The notes under the pieces: model-generated | Seen by the model: only the letters and a program-made list of their open reading frames with translations | Told to the model about the DNA's origin: nothing | Databases searched by the model: none | Shown here: in pieces, positions 9,452 through 18,294 of the stretch | Numbering within the stretch: position 1 is the first letter of the stretch | Layout: each line of letters begins with the position of its first letter | Translations under genes and position numbers: made by a program | NCBI GenBank assembly: GCA_963771655.1 | Contig: CAVYUG010000002.1 | Location: 174,298-238,297, forward strand | DNA: 64,000 nucleotides | Source of the DNA: JAWVFM01 sp963771655 | GTDB taxonomy: Bacteria > Actinomycetota > Thermoleophilia > Solirubrobacterales > 70-9 | Direction: 5' to 3'

Positions 9452-9688
9452 ATGCTCGTCCTCACTCGCAAGACGAATCAAAGCATCATGATCGGCGACG
9501 ACATCGAGGTCACCGTCCTCGCTGTCGCGCGCGACAAGATCAGGCTCGGGATCACCGCTCCCCGCGAGGTGCCGGTCTACAGGCGCGAGGTCTATCTATC
9601 GATCAAGGGTGAGGGCGGTGACGACGTCGAGCGGGAAACCCGCGAGCGGGTGGAGGCTGCGCTCGGCACCCTCGCAGAGGGCGACTAG
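9452..9688 (+). CDS. csrA: carbon storage regulator CsrA
   Basis: Predicted 78 residues starting MLVLTRKTNQSIMIGDDI, the hallmark start of CsrA. The second RNA-binding edge is PREVPVYRREVY. CsrA is a dimeric RNA-binding protein that blocks or stabilises mRNAs at GGA sites. ATG 9452 is chosen because it is the family start and follows a GGAGGCGAG ribosome-binding site; the frame extends upstream, but that part matches nothing. The C-terminal tail is longer and more acidic than in enterobacteria. No flagellar genes or fliW are adjacent. Confidence 0.95.
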   Translation: MLVLTRKTNQSIMIGDDIEVTVLAVARDKIRLGITAPREVPVYRREVYLSIKGEGGDDVERETRERVEAALGTLAEGD

Positions 9689-9718
9689 GCGAGACGATCG
9701 CGAAACCGAAGCGCCCGC

Positions 9719-9958
9719 CTAGCCGATGAGCCAGGCGAGCATCTCGAACATCACGACGATGACGACCACCACGGTCGCCGCGAGCGCGAGGAAGAGGACG
9801 CCGAATCGGACCTTCCCCTTCTGCTCGTTCGCGCTCATCGTGCGGGCCCGCGACCTCGCCGCCGCCCGGTGACGCAGCTGCTGGCGGCGCTTCCGCTCGA
9901 GTGCGGCCTCCTCCTCGAAGGCGAGCTCGAAGTCCGAGATCGTCTGCTGCATCCTCAT
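9719..9958 (-). CDS. small single-pass membrane protein
   Basis: Predicted about 79 residues. The N-terminal half is charged and helical (E-E-E-A-A-L-E-R-K-R-R-Q), and the C-terminal end is one hydrophobic helix (VLFLALAATVVVVIVVMF). The start is uncertain: two ATGs occur within six bases (9958 and 9952), and a TTG lies nine bases further upstream. It follows the nuclease gene on the same strand closely. I do not recognise a family. Confidence 0.55.
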   Translation of the reverse strand: MRMQQTISDFELAFEEEAALERKRRQQLRHRAAARSRARTMSANEQKGKVRFGVLFLALAATVVVVIVVMFEMLAWLIG

Positions 9959-9970
9959 CGTTAGCAAACC

Positions 9971-10477
9971 CTAGCAATGCCCCCACAACCCCACGCCACG
10001 CCGTCCAGCCTTGGCGGCCAGGCGTGCGAAGAGCCGCGCGTGGCTGGTGTTGGGCGGGTATGGAAGCGGCCGCGCGTAGCCGCGCCGCATGAGCTCGGCG
10101 TTGACGAAGCGCCGCCCGGCGTAGATGTAGGCGAGGAGGCGCCCGTAGTCGTCGCGGCGCTCGCGGTCGAAGACGAGCCGGACCGTGCGGCCGTCGACGA
10201 GCTCGTGATCGAACGCACTTGCGCGCGGCCCGCCGCACTGCACGGGCGTGCCGGGCTTGACGGTCTCGGGCGTGTCGATGCCGATGTAGCGCACGTACTC
10301 GGTGGCCCCGTCGAGCCGGACGAGCGCGGTGTCGCCGTCGACGGCGCGGATCACCTTCGCCTTCACGTCTCTGGGAAGCGCCTCGGCGTCAAGCGAGCCG
10401 CGGTCCGCTGAGCCGCCGCCGAGGGCGCATCCACCCATGAGGGCAGCGAGGGGGAGGAGGGCCAGCCGCGATCGCAT
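9971..10477 (-). CDS. thermonuclease-family lipoprotein
   Basis: Predicted 168 residues. A lipoprotein signal (LPLAALMGGC) is followed by a staphylococcal-nuclease-like domain: VDGDT near residue 50, RYIGIDTPE near 65, and DRERRDDYGRLLAYIY near 105-120, which supplies the usual metal and catalytic Asp/Arg/Glu positions. It would act outside the membrane, degrading DNA or RNA with calcium. The domain is complete and close to the usual length of about 150 residues. The small membrane-protein gene lies 12 bases downstream, so the two may be co-transcribed. Confidence 0.88.
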   Translation of the reverse strand: MRSRLALLPLAALMGGCALGGGSADRGSLDAEALPRDVKAKVIRAVDGDTALVRLDGATEYVRYIGIDTPETVKPGTPVQCGGPRASAFDHELVDGRTVRLVFDRERRDDYGRLLAYIYAGRRFVNAELMRRGYARPLPYPPNTSHARLFARLAAKAGRRGVGLWGHC

Positions 10478-10554
10478 CCTCCCAGTGTCGCCGGTGATTT
10501 CACACGCGTGACACGCAATTCGCGCGGACTTGCGGATACGCTACGGACGGCAGG

Positions 10555-12123
10555 GTGTTCTTGAAGGCAAGACTTCCATTCGTCCTCGGGGTCCTGATCC
10601 TGGCGCTCGCCGGCTTGACCGGTGTCGCTCTCGCCGCGCCCGGTGATCTCGACACCACGTTCAGCGGCGACGGTGAGACGCTCATCGACTTCGGCGGCAC
10701 CGAGTTCAATGGGGCGGGAGCCAGCGTCGCCGTCACCGCGGACGGCGGTTCGATCGTCGTCGGCCAGACGAGCAGCCCGGGCGGCACCGGGGCAATCGCG
10801 GTCGCGAAGCTGCGCCCGGACGGCTCGCTCGACTCGGGGTTTGGCGCCGGTGGGCGGAAGGTGATCAGCAACGGTTTCGACGTCTCGTCCCCGCATGCTG
10901 TGGCGGTGCAGCCCGACGGCAAGATCGTCATCGGCGGCTCCGCCCGGCTCTCGGCCGCCGACCCGAAGACGATCTTCGAGATCGATCGCCTCAACGCGGA
11001 CGGGAGCCCGGACGCGTCGTTCGGCCCAGGCCACGGTGTCAGCCTGAAGGATTTCGGGACCCCGAAGAACCAGCAGATCAACGCGCTGGCGATCCAGGAC
11101 GACGGCAAGATCGTCGCGGTCGGGGGGATCAACGACGGCACGGTCGGCAGCAACCGCTACGCGCTCGTCCGCTGGAACGCCGACGGATCCCTCGACAGCT
11201 CGTTCGGCTCGGGCGGGGCGACGACGGCCAACTTCGACTCCGACAGCGAGGGCTTCGGAGTCGTCATGGAGGCCGACGGCAAGATCATCGTCGCGGGAGC
11301 CAACGACTCGGGCTCCGGCCCGGTCGGGATGCACGCCGTCCGCTTCAATGCAAACGGCAGCGTCGACACGGACTTCGGCCGGCTTGGTGAGGCGACGCCG
11401 TCCGGTTCCGGGGGCGCCTTCGGCGTCGCGATCCAGCCGGGACTGGGGATCGTCCTGGCCGGGTTCGGCCAGGTCGCCCGTCTCGACCAGAACGGCGCCA
11501 CCGACCACACCTTCGGAAACGACGGCGTCACGGGCATCGACGCAACCGGCAGCCTCACGACCGGGGTCGTGGTGCAGAGAAACGGCAAGATCGTCGTCGG
11601 CGGGGACGTGTTCGATGACGGCGAGCTGGTCGCGGGACGGCTGAACAGCGACGGTTCGGTCGACACCGGATTCGGCGACGGAGGCGTCGCCAAGGCGGAA
11701 TTCGGTGGCGTCATGTTCGGCGCCCATGCCGCGCTCCAGGCCGACGGCGGGATCCTCGTGAGCGGCGCCACCAGCAGCGGCAACCTCGACCTCGCCGTCG
11801 CGCGCTTCGAGGGCGACTCGACGGCACCGCCGACGCTGAACGTCAAGTGCGGCGGCCTCAAGGCGACCAAGGTCGGCACCTCCGGCCCCGACAAGCTGAA
11901 GGGGACGAAGGGCCGCGACGTCATCGCCGGCCTCGGCGGCAAGGACAAGATCAGCGGCCGCGGCGGCAAGGACGTGATCTGCGGCGGCGCGGGGAACGAC
12001 ACCCTCCGCGGCGGCAAGGGCAAGGACAAGCTCCTCGGCGGCAAGGGCAAGGACAAGCTCTTCGGCGGCCCGGGCAAGGACACCCTGAACGGCGGCCCCG
12101 GCCGCGACCAGCAGCACCCGTAG
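10555..12123 (+). CDS. secreted delta-60 repeat protein with RTX-like C-terminus
   Basis: Predicted 522 residues. A signal peptide (FVLGVLILALAGLTGVALAAPG) leads into repeated units of about 50-60 residues with the pattern 'ADGKIVV-G ... RLNADGSLDTSFG'. These are delta-60 repeats, expected to fold as a beta-propeller-like array. The last 90 residues switch to Gly/Asp/Lys nonapeptides (GGKGKDKLLGGKGKDKLFGG) like calcium-binding RTX repeats. Starts with TTG at 10555. It is exported and possibly cell-surface or matrix associated. A second copy follows directly. Confidence 0.85.
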   Translation: MFLKARLPFVLGVLILALAGLTGVALAAPGDLDTTFSGDGETLIDFGGTEFNGAGASVAVTADGGSIVVGQTSSPGGTGAIAVAKLRPDGSLDSGFGAGGRKVISNGFDVSSPHAVAVQPDGKIVIGGSARLSAADPKTIFEIDRLNADGSPDASFGPGHGVSLKDFGTPKNQQINALAIQDDGKIVAVGGINDGTVGSNRYALVRWNADGSLDSSFGSGGATTANFDSDSEGFGVVMEADGKIIVAGANDSGSGPVGMHAVRFNANGSVDTDFGRLGEATPSGSGGAFGVAIQPGLGIVLAGFGQVARLDQNGATDHTFGNDGVTGIDATGSLTTGVVVQRNGKIVVGGDVFDDGELVAGRLNSDGSVDTGFGDGGVAKAEFGGVMFGAHAALQADGGILVSGATSSGNLDLAVARFEGDSTAPPTLNVKCGGLKATKVGTSGPDKLKGTKGRDVIAGLGGKDKISGRGGKDVICGGAGNDTLRGGKGKDKLLGGKGKDKLFGGPGKDTLNGGPGRDQQHP

Positions 12124-12134
12124 GGAGAATGCGC

Positions 12135-13821
12135 ATGCGCAGAGCCGCGGCCACCGGAAGACGCGAACGCCGGCCTCCGGCAGGCGGCTGGCCGCGGCGG
12201 CGAGTGGCGGCGGCGTCTGTGGCCGTCGCGCTTGCGCTTTCGGCCGGAGTCGCCCTCGCCGCGCCCGGAGACCTCGACCCGGCGTTCAGCGCCGACGGCC
12301 GGACGACGGTCAACTTCGGGGGCGACGACACCTTGAGCTTCGAGGCGGACATCGCGCCGACGCCCGACGGCGGCTCGGTCGTCGTCGGGTCGACCGACCA
12401 CGTCAACAGTCCAGGCGACGCCACGAAGTCCTTCGCGATCGCGAAGCTGCGCTCCGACGGCTCGCTCGATCCCGCCTTCGGCAACGGCGGCGAGAAGGTC
12501 ATCGACCGCGGGGTCGAGGCGAAGGCGTTCGCGGTCGCGGTCCAGCCGGACGGCAAGATCGTCGTCGGCGGCAAGGATCTCCCCGAGGGCGGGCACGAGT
12601 TCTTCGACGTCCTCCGCCTCAACGCCGACGGGAGCCCTGACACTTCGTTCGGGCCGGGCGGCTTTCGCAGCGTCGACTTCGGCACCAAGTTCCAGGAGGC
12701 GGACGACATCGCGATCCAGCCCGACGGCAAGATCGTCGCCGCGGGCAAGAGCCTGCCGAACGGCGGCCTCGCGAGCTATGCGCTCGCGCGCCTCAACACG
12801 GACGGTTCTCTCGACACGTCATTCGGAACCGGCGGCAAGGTCACGTTCGGCGACGGCCGCCTCGCGCTCGGCGTCGCGCTCCAGGGCGACGGCAAGATCG
12901 TCGTCGTGGGGCGGGCCCTGACCGGCATGCGCGTCGCGCGCTTCAACGCCGACGGCAGCGTCGACACTTCGTTCGGCCAGGCCGGCGAGGCCGCGCCCGC
13001 GTTCCCGGGCGCGAGCGCGGGGCGCGAGATCGCGATCCAGCCCGACGGGAAGATCGTCCTCGTGGGGTCCGCCCATCCGACCGCGTCCAGCACCAGCAAC
13101 GACTTCGGGGTCGCCCGCCTCGACCCGACCGGCGCGCTCGATCCGACGTTCTCGAACGACGGCATCACGATCGTCGACCTCGGTTCGACGGATGACCAGG
13201 CCAGCGGCGTCGCGCTGCAGACGAACGGCAAGATCGTCGTCGGCGGCAACGGCGACGCGAACGACGAGCTCGCCGCCCTGCGGCTGAACGCCGACGGCTC
13301 GGCCGACACCAGCTTCGGCGGCGACGGGATCGTCGGGGTGGGCTTCGCCAGCCCGACGCAGTCCGGCGGCGACGTCGCGATCCAGCCCGACGGCCAGATC
13401 CTCCTGAGCGGAGTCACCGACAACAACGACGACTTCGCGGTCGCGCGAATCGAGGGCGATCCGACTTCGACCCCGCCGCCGCCCCCGCCCCCGCCCGACA
13501 ACGACCCGCCCGACGTGAACCTGACGGCGAAGGGGAAGCAGGACGCCGGCGGCAAGGTCAAGGTGAGCGCGAAGACCAACGAGACCTGCGACCTCGACCT
13601 CGCGGGCAGGGTGAAGCCGAAGGGCGAGCCACGGGCCGGCCTCAAGCCGAAGAGCGCTCACCCTGACCGCCGGTCACCGGAGGACGCTCAAGTTGAAGCT
13701 CTCGAAGAAGGCCCACCGCGAGCTCAACCGCGCCGACAGGGGCAGGGCCACGATCAACGCCACGTGCACCGACGCCGCCGGCAACGAGGGCGACGACCGG
13801 GCGAAGGTGAAGCTGCGCTGA
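12135..13821 (+). CDS. secreted delta-60 repeat protein, frame-shifted near the C-terminus
   Basis: Paralogue of the preceding gene, with signal peptide, 'APGDLDPAFSADG' and a full series of delta-60 repeats. Two ATGs lie six bases apart. I prefer 12135 because the GGGAG at 12123-12127 is then seven bases upstream, whereas 12129 is too close. After a proline linker (residues about 455-465) a beta-sandwich-like domain begins (DPPDVNLTAKGKQ). Near 13650 the frame shifts by one base: the other frame continues naturally (ALTLTAGHRRTLKLKLS ... NATCTDAAGNEGDD) and stops at 13821. Without the shift the frame runs to 13862 as low-quality Arg-rich sequence. Unlike its neighbour it lacks the RTX tail. 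Confidence 0.75.
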
Positions 13822-13858
13822 CCGCGGGCCCTTGCCGCGCTGCGGCCGGGCGCGCGCG

Positions 13859-14779
13859 CTAGGGGATGCGCGAGACGCTCGAGAGCATGATCTCCTTGAT
13901 CTGATCGATGATCTCGATGGCGTCCTTGTGCGGGCGCTGCCACACGTTGCGGCCGTAGATCACGCCCGAGCCGCCGGCCTCCATGATGAAGCGGGTCTGC
14001 TGGAGCAGGTGCTCGTCGTCGATCTTCGAGCCACCCGAGAGCACGACCAGCGAGCGGCCGGCCGACTGGACGACCTGGCGCACCGCGTCCTCCTGGGTGA
14101 TGTCCATGTCGTTGTAGGGCGCGGGAGCGTCCCTGTCCTTCTCCGGGTCGATCTTCGGCAGGTTGAGCTTCACGACGTCGGCGCCCATCTCCATGGCGAG
14201 GCGCGCGCCATAGTCGATCGCGTAGAAGGAGACGTGGCCGCCCTTCTTGTCGATCGCCGACCCGCGCGGGTAGGCCCAGACCACGAGCGGCATCCCGTAG
14301 CGGTCGCAGTCCTCGCGGACGCCCTTGAGCTGGTGCAGGTCGGCGTCCTGGCGCGGCGAGCCCACGTAGAGCGTGTAGCCCACCGCGTCCGCGCCGAGCC
14401 GCACGGCGTCCTCGACCGACGCGTTGGTCGTCGAGAGCGCGTCGTCCGACGACGGGATGTCGGTCTTGGCGTTGATCTTCAGGAGCAGCGGGACCTGGCC
14501 GGCGTAGTCGGGGTAGTACTTGGTCGCGAGCCCGATCTGGCAGGCGATCGCGGAATAGCCGGCCTCGGCGGCGAGGTGAAACTGGTACTCGGGGTCCTTC
14601 GACGCCGGGTTGGCGAAGAAGTCGCGCGGACCGTGCTCGATTCCCTGGTCGATGGGTAGGAAGAGCAGGGTGCCGTTGCCCGGGCCGAACTCGAACAGCA
14701 GGCGACGCAGGCGGGTCCGCTTGCCGGGGGATAGTGTCGTGAGAAGGGACTTTTGCTCGGTGGCTGTCTTGATCTCCAT
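13859..14779 (-). CDS. class I fructose-bisphosphate aldolase (FbaB/DhnA type)
   Basis: Predicted 306 residues. It splits fructose 1,6-bisphosphate into glyceraldehyde 3-phosphate and dihydroxyacetone phosphate through a Schiff base. Family landmarks: LFLPIDQGIEHGPRDFF near residue 40, the barrel strands around KINAKTDIP, GADVVKLNLPK (with the likely Schiff-base lysine region), and the phosphate-binding SGGSK and GGSGVIYGRNVWQ loops near the C-terminus. Length and motifs are those of the archaeal-type bacterial enzyme. It is divergent from the ligase gene that follows, so a promoter region must lie in the 58-base gap. Confidence 0.92.
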   Translation of the reverse strand: MEIKTATEQKSLLTTLSPGKRTRLRRLLFEFGPGNGTLLFLPIDQGIEHGPRDFFANPASKDPEYQFHLAAEAGYSAIACQIGLATKYYPDYAGQVPLLLKINAKTDIPSSDDALSTTNASVEDAVRLGADAVGYTLYVGSPRQDADLHQLKGVREDCDRYGMPLVVWAYPRGSAIDKKGGHVSFYAIDYGARLAMEMGADVVKLNLPKIDPEKDRDAPAPYNDMDITQEDAVRQVVQSAGRSLVVLSGGSKIDDEHLLQQTRFIMEAGGSGVIYGRNVWQRPHKDAIEIIDQIKEIMLSSVSRIP

Positions 14780-14837
14780 ATCGCCTCGTAAGTTACCCGC
14801 TGGGCGAGCCGGCTGAGTCCGCGGAAACTACCCAGTT

Positions 14838-15947
14838 ATGGACCACCAGTTCAAGGGCCCGCCGTTCACGATCGGTGTCGAGGAGGAGCTGATGCTCCTG
14901 GACGCCGACGGCCTCGGCCTCGCCCAGGAGATCGAGCGGGTGCTGGAGGTGCTGCCGGCTGAGCTCGACGGGCAGGTGAAGCCCGAGCTGCTGCAGTCGG
15001 TGCTCGAGATCGCGACGAAGCCGTGCGACAGCGTCAGCGAGGCCGGCGAGGAGCTCCGTGCCCTGCGCCGCACGGTCGCGGGCATCGCCGACGACCTCGG
15101 ACTCGTCGTGGGGGCGTCCGGGACGCACCCGTTCGCTCGCTGGGAGGAGCAGGAGGTGGTCCAGCGCCCCCGGTATCGGGAGCTGATCCACGAGCTCGGC
15201 TACATCGCCCGGCGCGAGCTCATCTTCGGCACCCACGTCCACGTCGCCATCGAGGGCGCCGATCGCGCGATCTACGTTGCCGACGGCATCCGCCTCTTCC
15301 TGCCGCTCCTGCTCGCCCTGTCGGCGAACTCCCCGTTCTGGCGCGGCTGGCCCACGGGCCTCGCGTCGGCGAGGACGCCCGTCTTCCGCGCCTTCCCGCG
15401 CTGCGGGGTGCCCCCGCACTACGGAGATTGGAAGACGTACTGCGAGCGGGTCGAGCTGATGATGCGCGCGGGTGCGATCGAGGACTACACCTACCTCTGG
15501 TGGGATGTGCGCCCGCATCCCAAGTTCGGCACGGTCGAGACGCGCGTCTTCGACCAGCAGACGAGGATCGACTACACCGTCGCCCTCACCGCGCTCACCG
15601 CCTCGCTGGCCCACGCGTTCAGCGCCCAGTTCGACGAGGGAAGCCCCAACGTCGACTTCCCAACCGAGCTGATCGACGACAACAAGGTCCGGGCGGCGCT
15701 CCGCGGCCTCGGCGGTGAGCTCGTCGATTTCCTGCACCGCGAGCGCCGCCAGGCGCCGGAGATGGCCCTCAGCCTGCTCGACGAGCTTCGCGACCACGCG
15801 GTCGAGCTGGGCTGCGAGAGGGAGCTCGAGGGCGTCCGGGACCTCGTCGAAGAGGGCACCGGCTCGCAGCGCCAGACCGACATCTGGGAGCGCGAGGGCG
15901 ATCTCGTCCAGCTCATGCGCCAAATCGTGGAGGCGAGCCGGGCGTAG
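14838..15947 (+). CDS. carboxylate-amine ligase, GCS2 family (YbdK-like)
   Basis: Predicted 369 residues. The start (PPFTIGVEEELMLLD) is the ATP/substrate loop of the GCS2 family of glutamate-cysteine-ligase-like enzymes. Other landmarks are GASGTHPFARW, FGTHVHVAI, NSPFWRGWPTGLASART and RVFDQQT. It should join a carboxylate (often glutamate) to an amine such as cysteine using ATP. Which amine cannot be told. Full length for the family. Start ATG 14838. Confidence 0.9.
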   Translation: MDHQFKGPPFTIGVEEELMLLDADGLGLAQEIERVLEVLPAELDGQVKPELLQSVLEIATKPCDSVSEAGEELRALRRTVAGIADDLGLVVGASGTHPFARWEEQEVVQRPRYRELIHELGYIARRELIFGTHVHVAIEGADRAIYVADGIRLFLPLLLALSANSPFWRGWPTGLASARTPVFRAFPRCGVPPHYGDWKTYCERVELMMRAGAIEDYTYLWWDVRPHPKFGTVETRVFDQQTRIDYTVALTALTASLAHAFSAQFDEGSPNVDFPTELIDDNKVRAALRGLGGELVDFLHRERRQAPEMALSLLDELRDHAVELGCERELEGVRDLVEEGTGSQRQTDIWEREGDLVQLMRQIVEASRA

Positions 15948-15965
15948 GCGTTTATCCTCGGACGA

Positions 15966-16784
15966 GTGAGCACGCCGGAGCTCAGCGTCGTCTGCCGCAG
16001 CTGCGGCTCCGAGGTGAGCCCGTACGTCACCGAGTGCCCCTACTGCGGCGCCCGGCTGCGGCGGCGGGCCCCGAAGCTGGAGCGCGGGGAGGGCGACGAG
16101 CTCCGTCCGCAGGAGTCGCTGCGGGAGCGCCGGAAGCGGGCCGTGCGCGAGCGCCGCGCGAGCCGCGGCCGCTCCCGGCCACGGCTCGCCCTCGCCGCGG
16201 AGCGCCCCTACGCGACGATCGCAGCCATCGCCGCGCCGGCGATCCTGGTCATCGTCCAGCGTGCGGGCGGCTACAGCATCTTCGACGTGGGCGCGATCGG
16301 GCACGGCGTCTTCCTCGGCCATTCCGAGTTCGCCGATCCGTGGCGCTACCTCGCCGCGCCCTTCGTCTACGAGCACCTCGGATACCTGTTCGTCGTCGGG
16401 ATCGCGCTCGCGATCTTCGGCTCCGGCGTCGAGCGCCGCATCGGCACGGCGCTGACCGTGGTGCTCTACATCGCCTGCGGCTCGCTCGGCATGCTGGCAG
16501 CGGTCGGCATCGACAACGCGCTTTCCGACGGCGTGCTGGTCGTCGCCGGCGGCAACGGGATCGCGCTCGGGGCGATCGCCGCCTGGGCGATGCTCCGGCG
16601 GGCCCAGTGCCTGCGCGACCCGGGCGAGACCTTCGACCAGATCGGCGTGGTCGTCGCGGCCTGCGTCGTGCTCCTGCTGCCGGTCTTTGAGGACCTGGCC
16701 TCGCCGTGGGCGGGCGTGGTGGGCGGCGCGGTCGGCCTGCTCGCGGGCGCGCTGTCAGCCCGCGTGGTTGCCCCCGCCGAGTAG
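15966..16784 (+). CDS. zinc-ribbon plus rhomboid-like membrane protein, likely catalytically dead
   Basis: Predicted 272 residues from GTG 15966. Residues 9-30 form a C-x2-C ... C-x2-C zinc ribbon. A very basic linker follows (REERRKRAVRERRAS-like), then six or so helices with the rhomboid layout (WRYLAAPFVYEHLGYLF, GSGVERRIG). In active rhomboid proteases the serine sits in a G-x-S-G motif and a histidine in the last helix. Here the first position reads GGNG, and I find no matching His in the last helix (WAGVVGGAVGLLAG). So the fold is kept but cleavage is unlikely. A pseudoprotease or adaptor role is inferred. Confidence 0.7.
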   Translation: MSTPELSVVCRSCGSEVSPYVTECPYCGARLRRRAPKLERGEGDELRPQESLRERRKRAVRERRASRGRSRPRLALAAERPYATIAAIAAPAILVIVQRAGGYSIFDVGAIGHGVFLGHSEFADPWRYLAAPFVYEHLGYLFVVGIALAIFGSGVERRIGTALTVVLYIACGSLGMLAAVGIDNALSDGVLVVAGGNGIALGAIAAWAMLRRAQCLRDPGETFDQIGVVVAACVVLLLPVFEDLASPWAGVVGGAVGLLAGALSARVVAPAE

Positions 16785-16819
16785 CGGACCCCCGCCCGCA
16801 GGGGCGAAAGCCATGCCGC

Positions 16820-16858
16820 TTGGCGCTTTATGGGTGGTATGCACCCAAAAGGCGCCAA
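16820..16858. promoter_or_regulatory. hairpin holding a start codon in its loop
   Basis: Left arm TTGGCGCTTTATGGGTG (16820-16836) pairs with 16842-16858 with one G-U and one mismatch. The five-base loop GTATG contains the ATG of the decayed gene that follows. Such an arrangement would limit ribosome access. Confidence 0.45.
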
Positions 16859-17614
16859 AGGGGGCTCGGATCGATTGATCGCGCAGATCGCAGCCCGCCA
16901 GCACTCGGTGATCGACGTCGACGAGCTCCTTCGCGCGGGGCTCACCACGAGGGCATAAAGACCCGCGTCGCCTCACCCAGCACGGCATCTGGCTCGCGGC
17001 GGTCAAGGCCTGCGGCCCCGACCCCGCGCTGAGCCACCAAAGCGCTGCCCAGCTCGCAAAGCTCCTACCCCTCGCCGCCTATCGCGGCCCGGTCCACGTG
17101 ACGGTCACGGGGGTCAACGGCAGGCGATCGCGGAAGGGCATCCACCTCCACCGCTCGAGCACGCTCGCCAGGACGGACGTCCAGATCCGCGACGCGATCG
17201 CGACAACGAAGCCCGCGCGCACCCTCGCCGACCTGCGGCGCGTCCTCCCCTCGATGCCTGGGAGGACGCGATCGACCGAGCCCGCTCCCTCTCGCTGCCG
17301 ATCGACGAGCTCACCTCCACCGAGCCGACGAAGGACCGCGCGGTCACCGGCTCGTGCCAGCGACGACGTCGCGGTCGATGACAGTCGCCCGGGTCCCCCC
17401 GGTTCGCGTTGCAAGCCGCCGGCCCCGGAGGCGAAGCCGAGGAGCCGGCGGAGTGATTCAGCACCACCGCGACCGCCGCCTTCGAGTCAGACCGGGCCCG
17501 CGACGCGGAGCTCGCTCTTCGGGGCTACCGGGTCGTGCGGTTCACATGGCGGCGGGTGAGAGATGACCCAGCGGGGGTGGCCGCGACGATTCGGCCCTGC
17601 TGCGCGCCCAATAG
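16839..17614 (+). pseudogene. decayed AbiEi-antitoxin-like / DUF559 nuclease-fold protein
   Basis: Fragments in different frames line up in family order. They are: an ATG start reading MHPKGAKGGSDRL, IAQIAARQHSVIDVDELLRAGLT (AbiEi N-terminal winged helix), then a TAA at 16956; RHGIWLAAVKACGPDPALSHQ; VTVTGVNGRRSRKGIHLHRS and TKPARTLADLRRVLPS; and, after further shifts, AAFESDRARDAELALRGYRVVRFTWRRV, the end of a DUF559 (Vsr-like) domain. The middle nuclease core is missing or unreadable and the last codons are shifted again, so several separate lesions exist. It is therefore a real relic rather than a single base error. It occupies the gap between the rhomboid-like and O-methyltransferase genes. 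Confidence 0.75.
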
Positions 17615-17625
17615 CCTTCGGCGCC

Positions 17626-18282
17626 GTGCCCGAGAAGTTCACCGCGCTCACCCCGGCTCTCCACGACTATCTCGTCGCCCACTCGGGCCCGCCTGACGAC
17701 CTGCTCAATCGCCTTGCGGCCGAGACCGAGGAGGCCACCGACGTCGCGATCATGCAGATCGCCCCTGAGCAGGGCGCGCTCATGGGCCTGCTCGCCCACG
17801 CGATCGGCGCTCGCCGGGCGCTCGAGCTCGGCACGTTCACCGGGTACTCCGCGATCTGCGTGGCCCGCGCCCTTCCCGACGACGGCGAGCTCATCGCCTG
17901 CGACGTGAGCGAGGAGTGGACCGCCATCGCCCGCCGCTACTGGGAGGAGGCGGGGCTCGCCGACCGCATCGACCTCCGCATCGGCCCCGCCCTCGACACC
18001 CTCGCCGAGCTCCGCGGCGGTGAGCCGTTCGACTTCGCTTTCATCGACGCCGACAAGACGAGCTACCCCGACTACTGGGAGGCGGTGGTCGAGCTCCTGC
18101 GCCCGGGCGGGATCGCGATCGTCGACAACGTCCTCTACGGCGGCAAGGTCGCGGAGCGGTCCGACGGAGGCGAGTCGCTCGAGGCCATCCTGCGCACCAA
18201 CGAGATGATCGTCGCCGACGAGCGCGTCGAGTCGGTCATGCTCGGCGTCGCCGACGGCATCACGATCGCGCTTCGGCGCTGA
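17626..18282 (+). CDS. class I SAM-dependent O-methyltransferase
   Basis: Predicted 218 residues from GTG 17626. The frame is open from 17563, but the extra codons belong to the tail of the pseudogene. The caffeoyl-CoA/catechol O-methyltransferase family is shown by LELGTFTGYSAICVARALP (SAM-binding motif I), LIACDVSEEW, FDFAFIDADKTSYPDYWE (metal-binding Asp) and GGIAIVDNVLYGG. It transfers a methyl group to a hydroxyl of a small molecule with a divalent metal. Substrate unknown. Complete length. Confidence 0.9.
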   Translation: MPEKFTALTPALHDYLVAHSGPPDDLLNRLAAETEEATDVAIMQIAPEQGALMGLLAHAIGARRALELGTFTGYSAICVARALPDDGELIACDVSEEWTAIARRYWEEAGLADRIDLRIGPALDTLAELRGGEPFDFAFIDADKTSYPDYWEAVVELLRPGGIAIVDNVLYGGKVAERSDGGESLEAILRTNEMIVADERVESVMLGVADGITIALRR

Positions 18283-18294
18283 TGCTGAGGGGCA

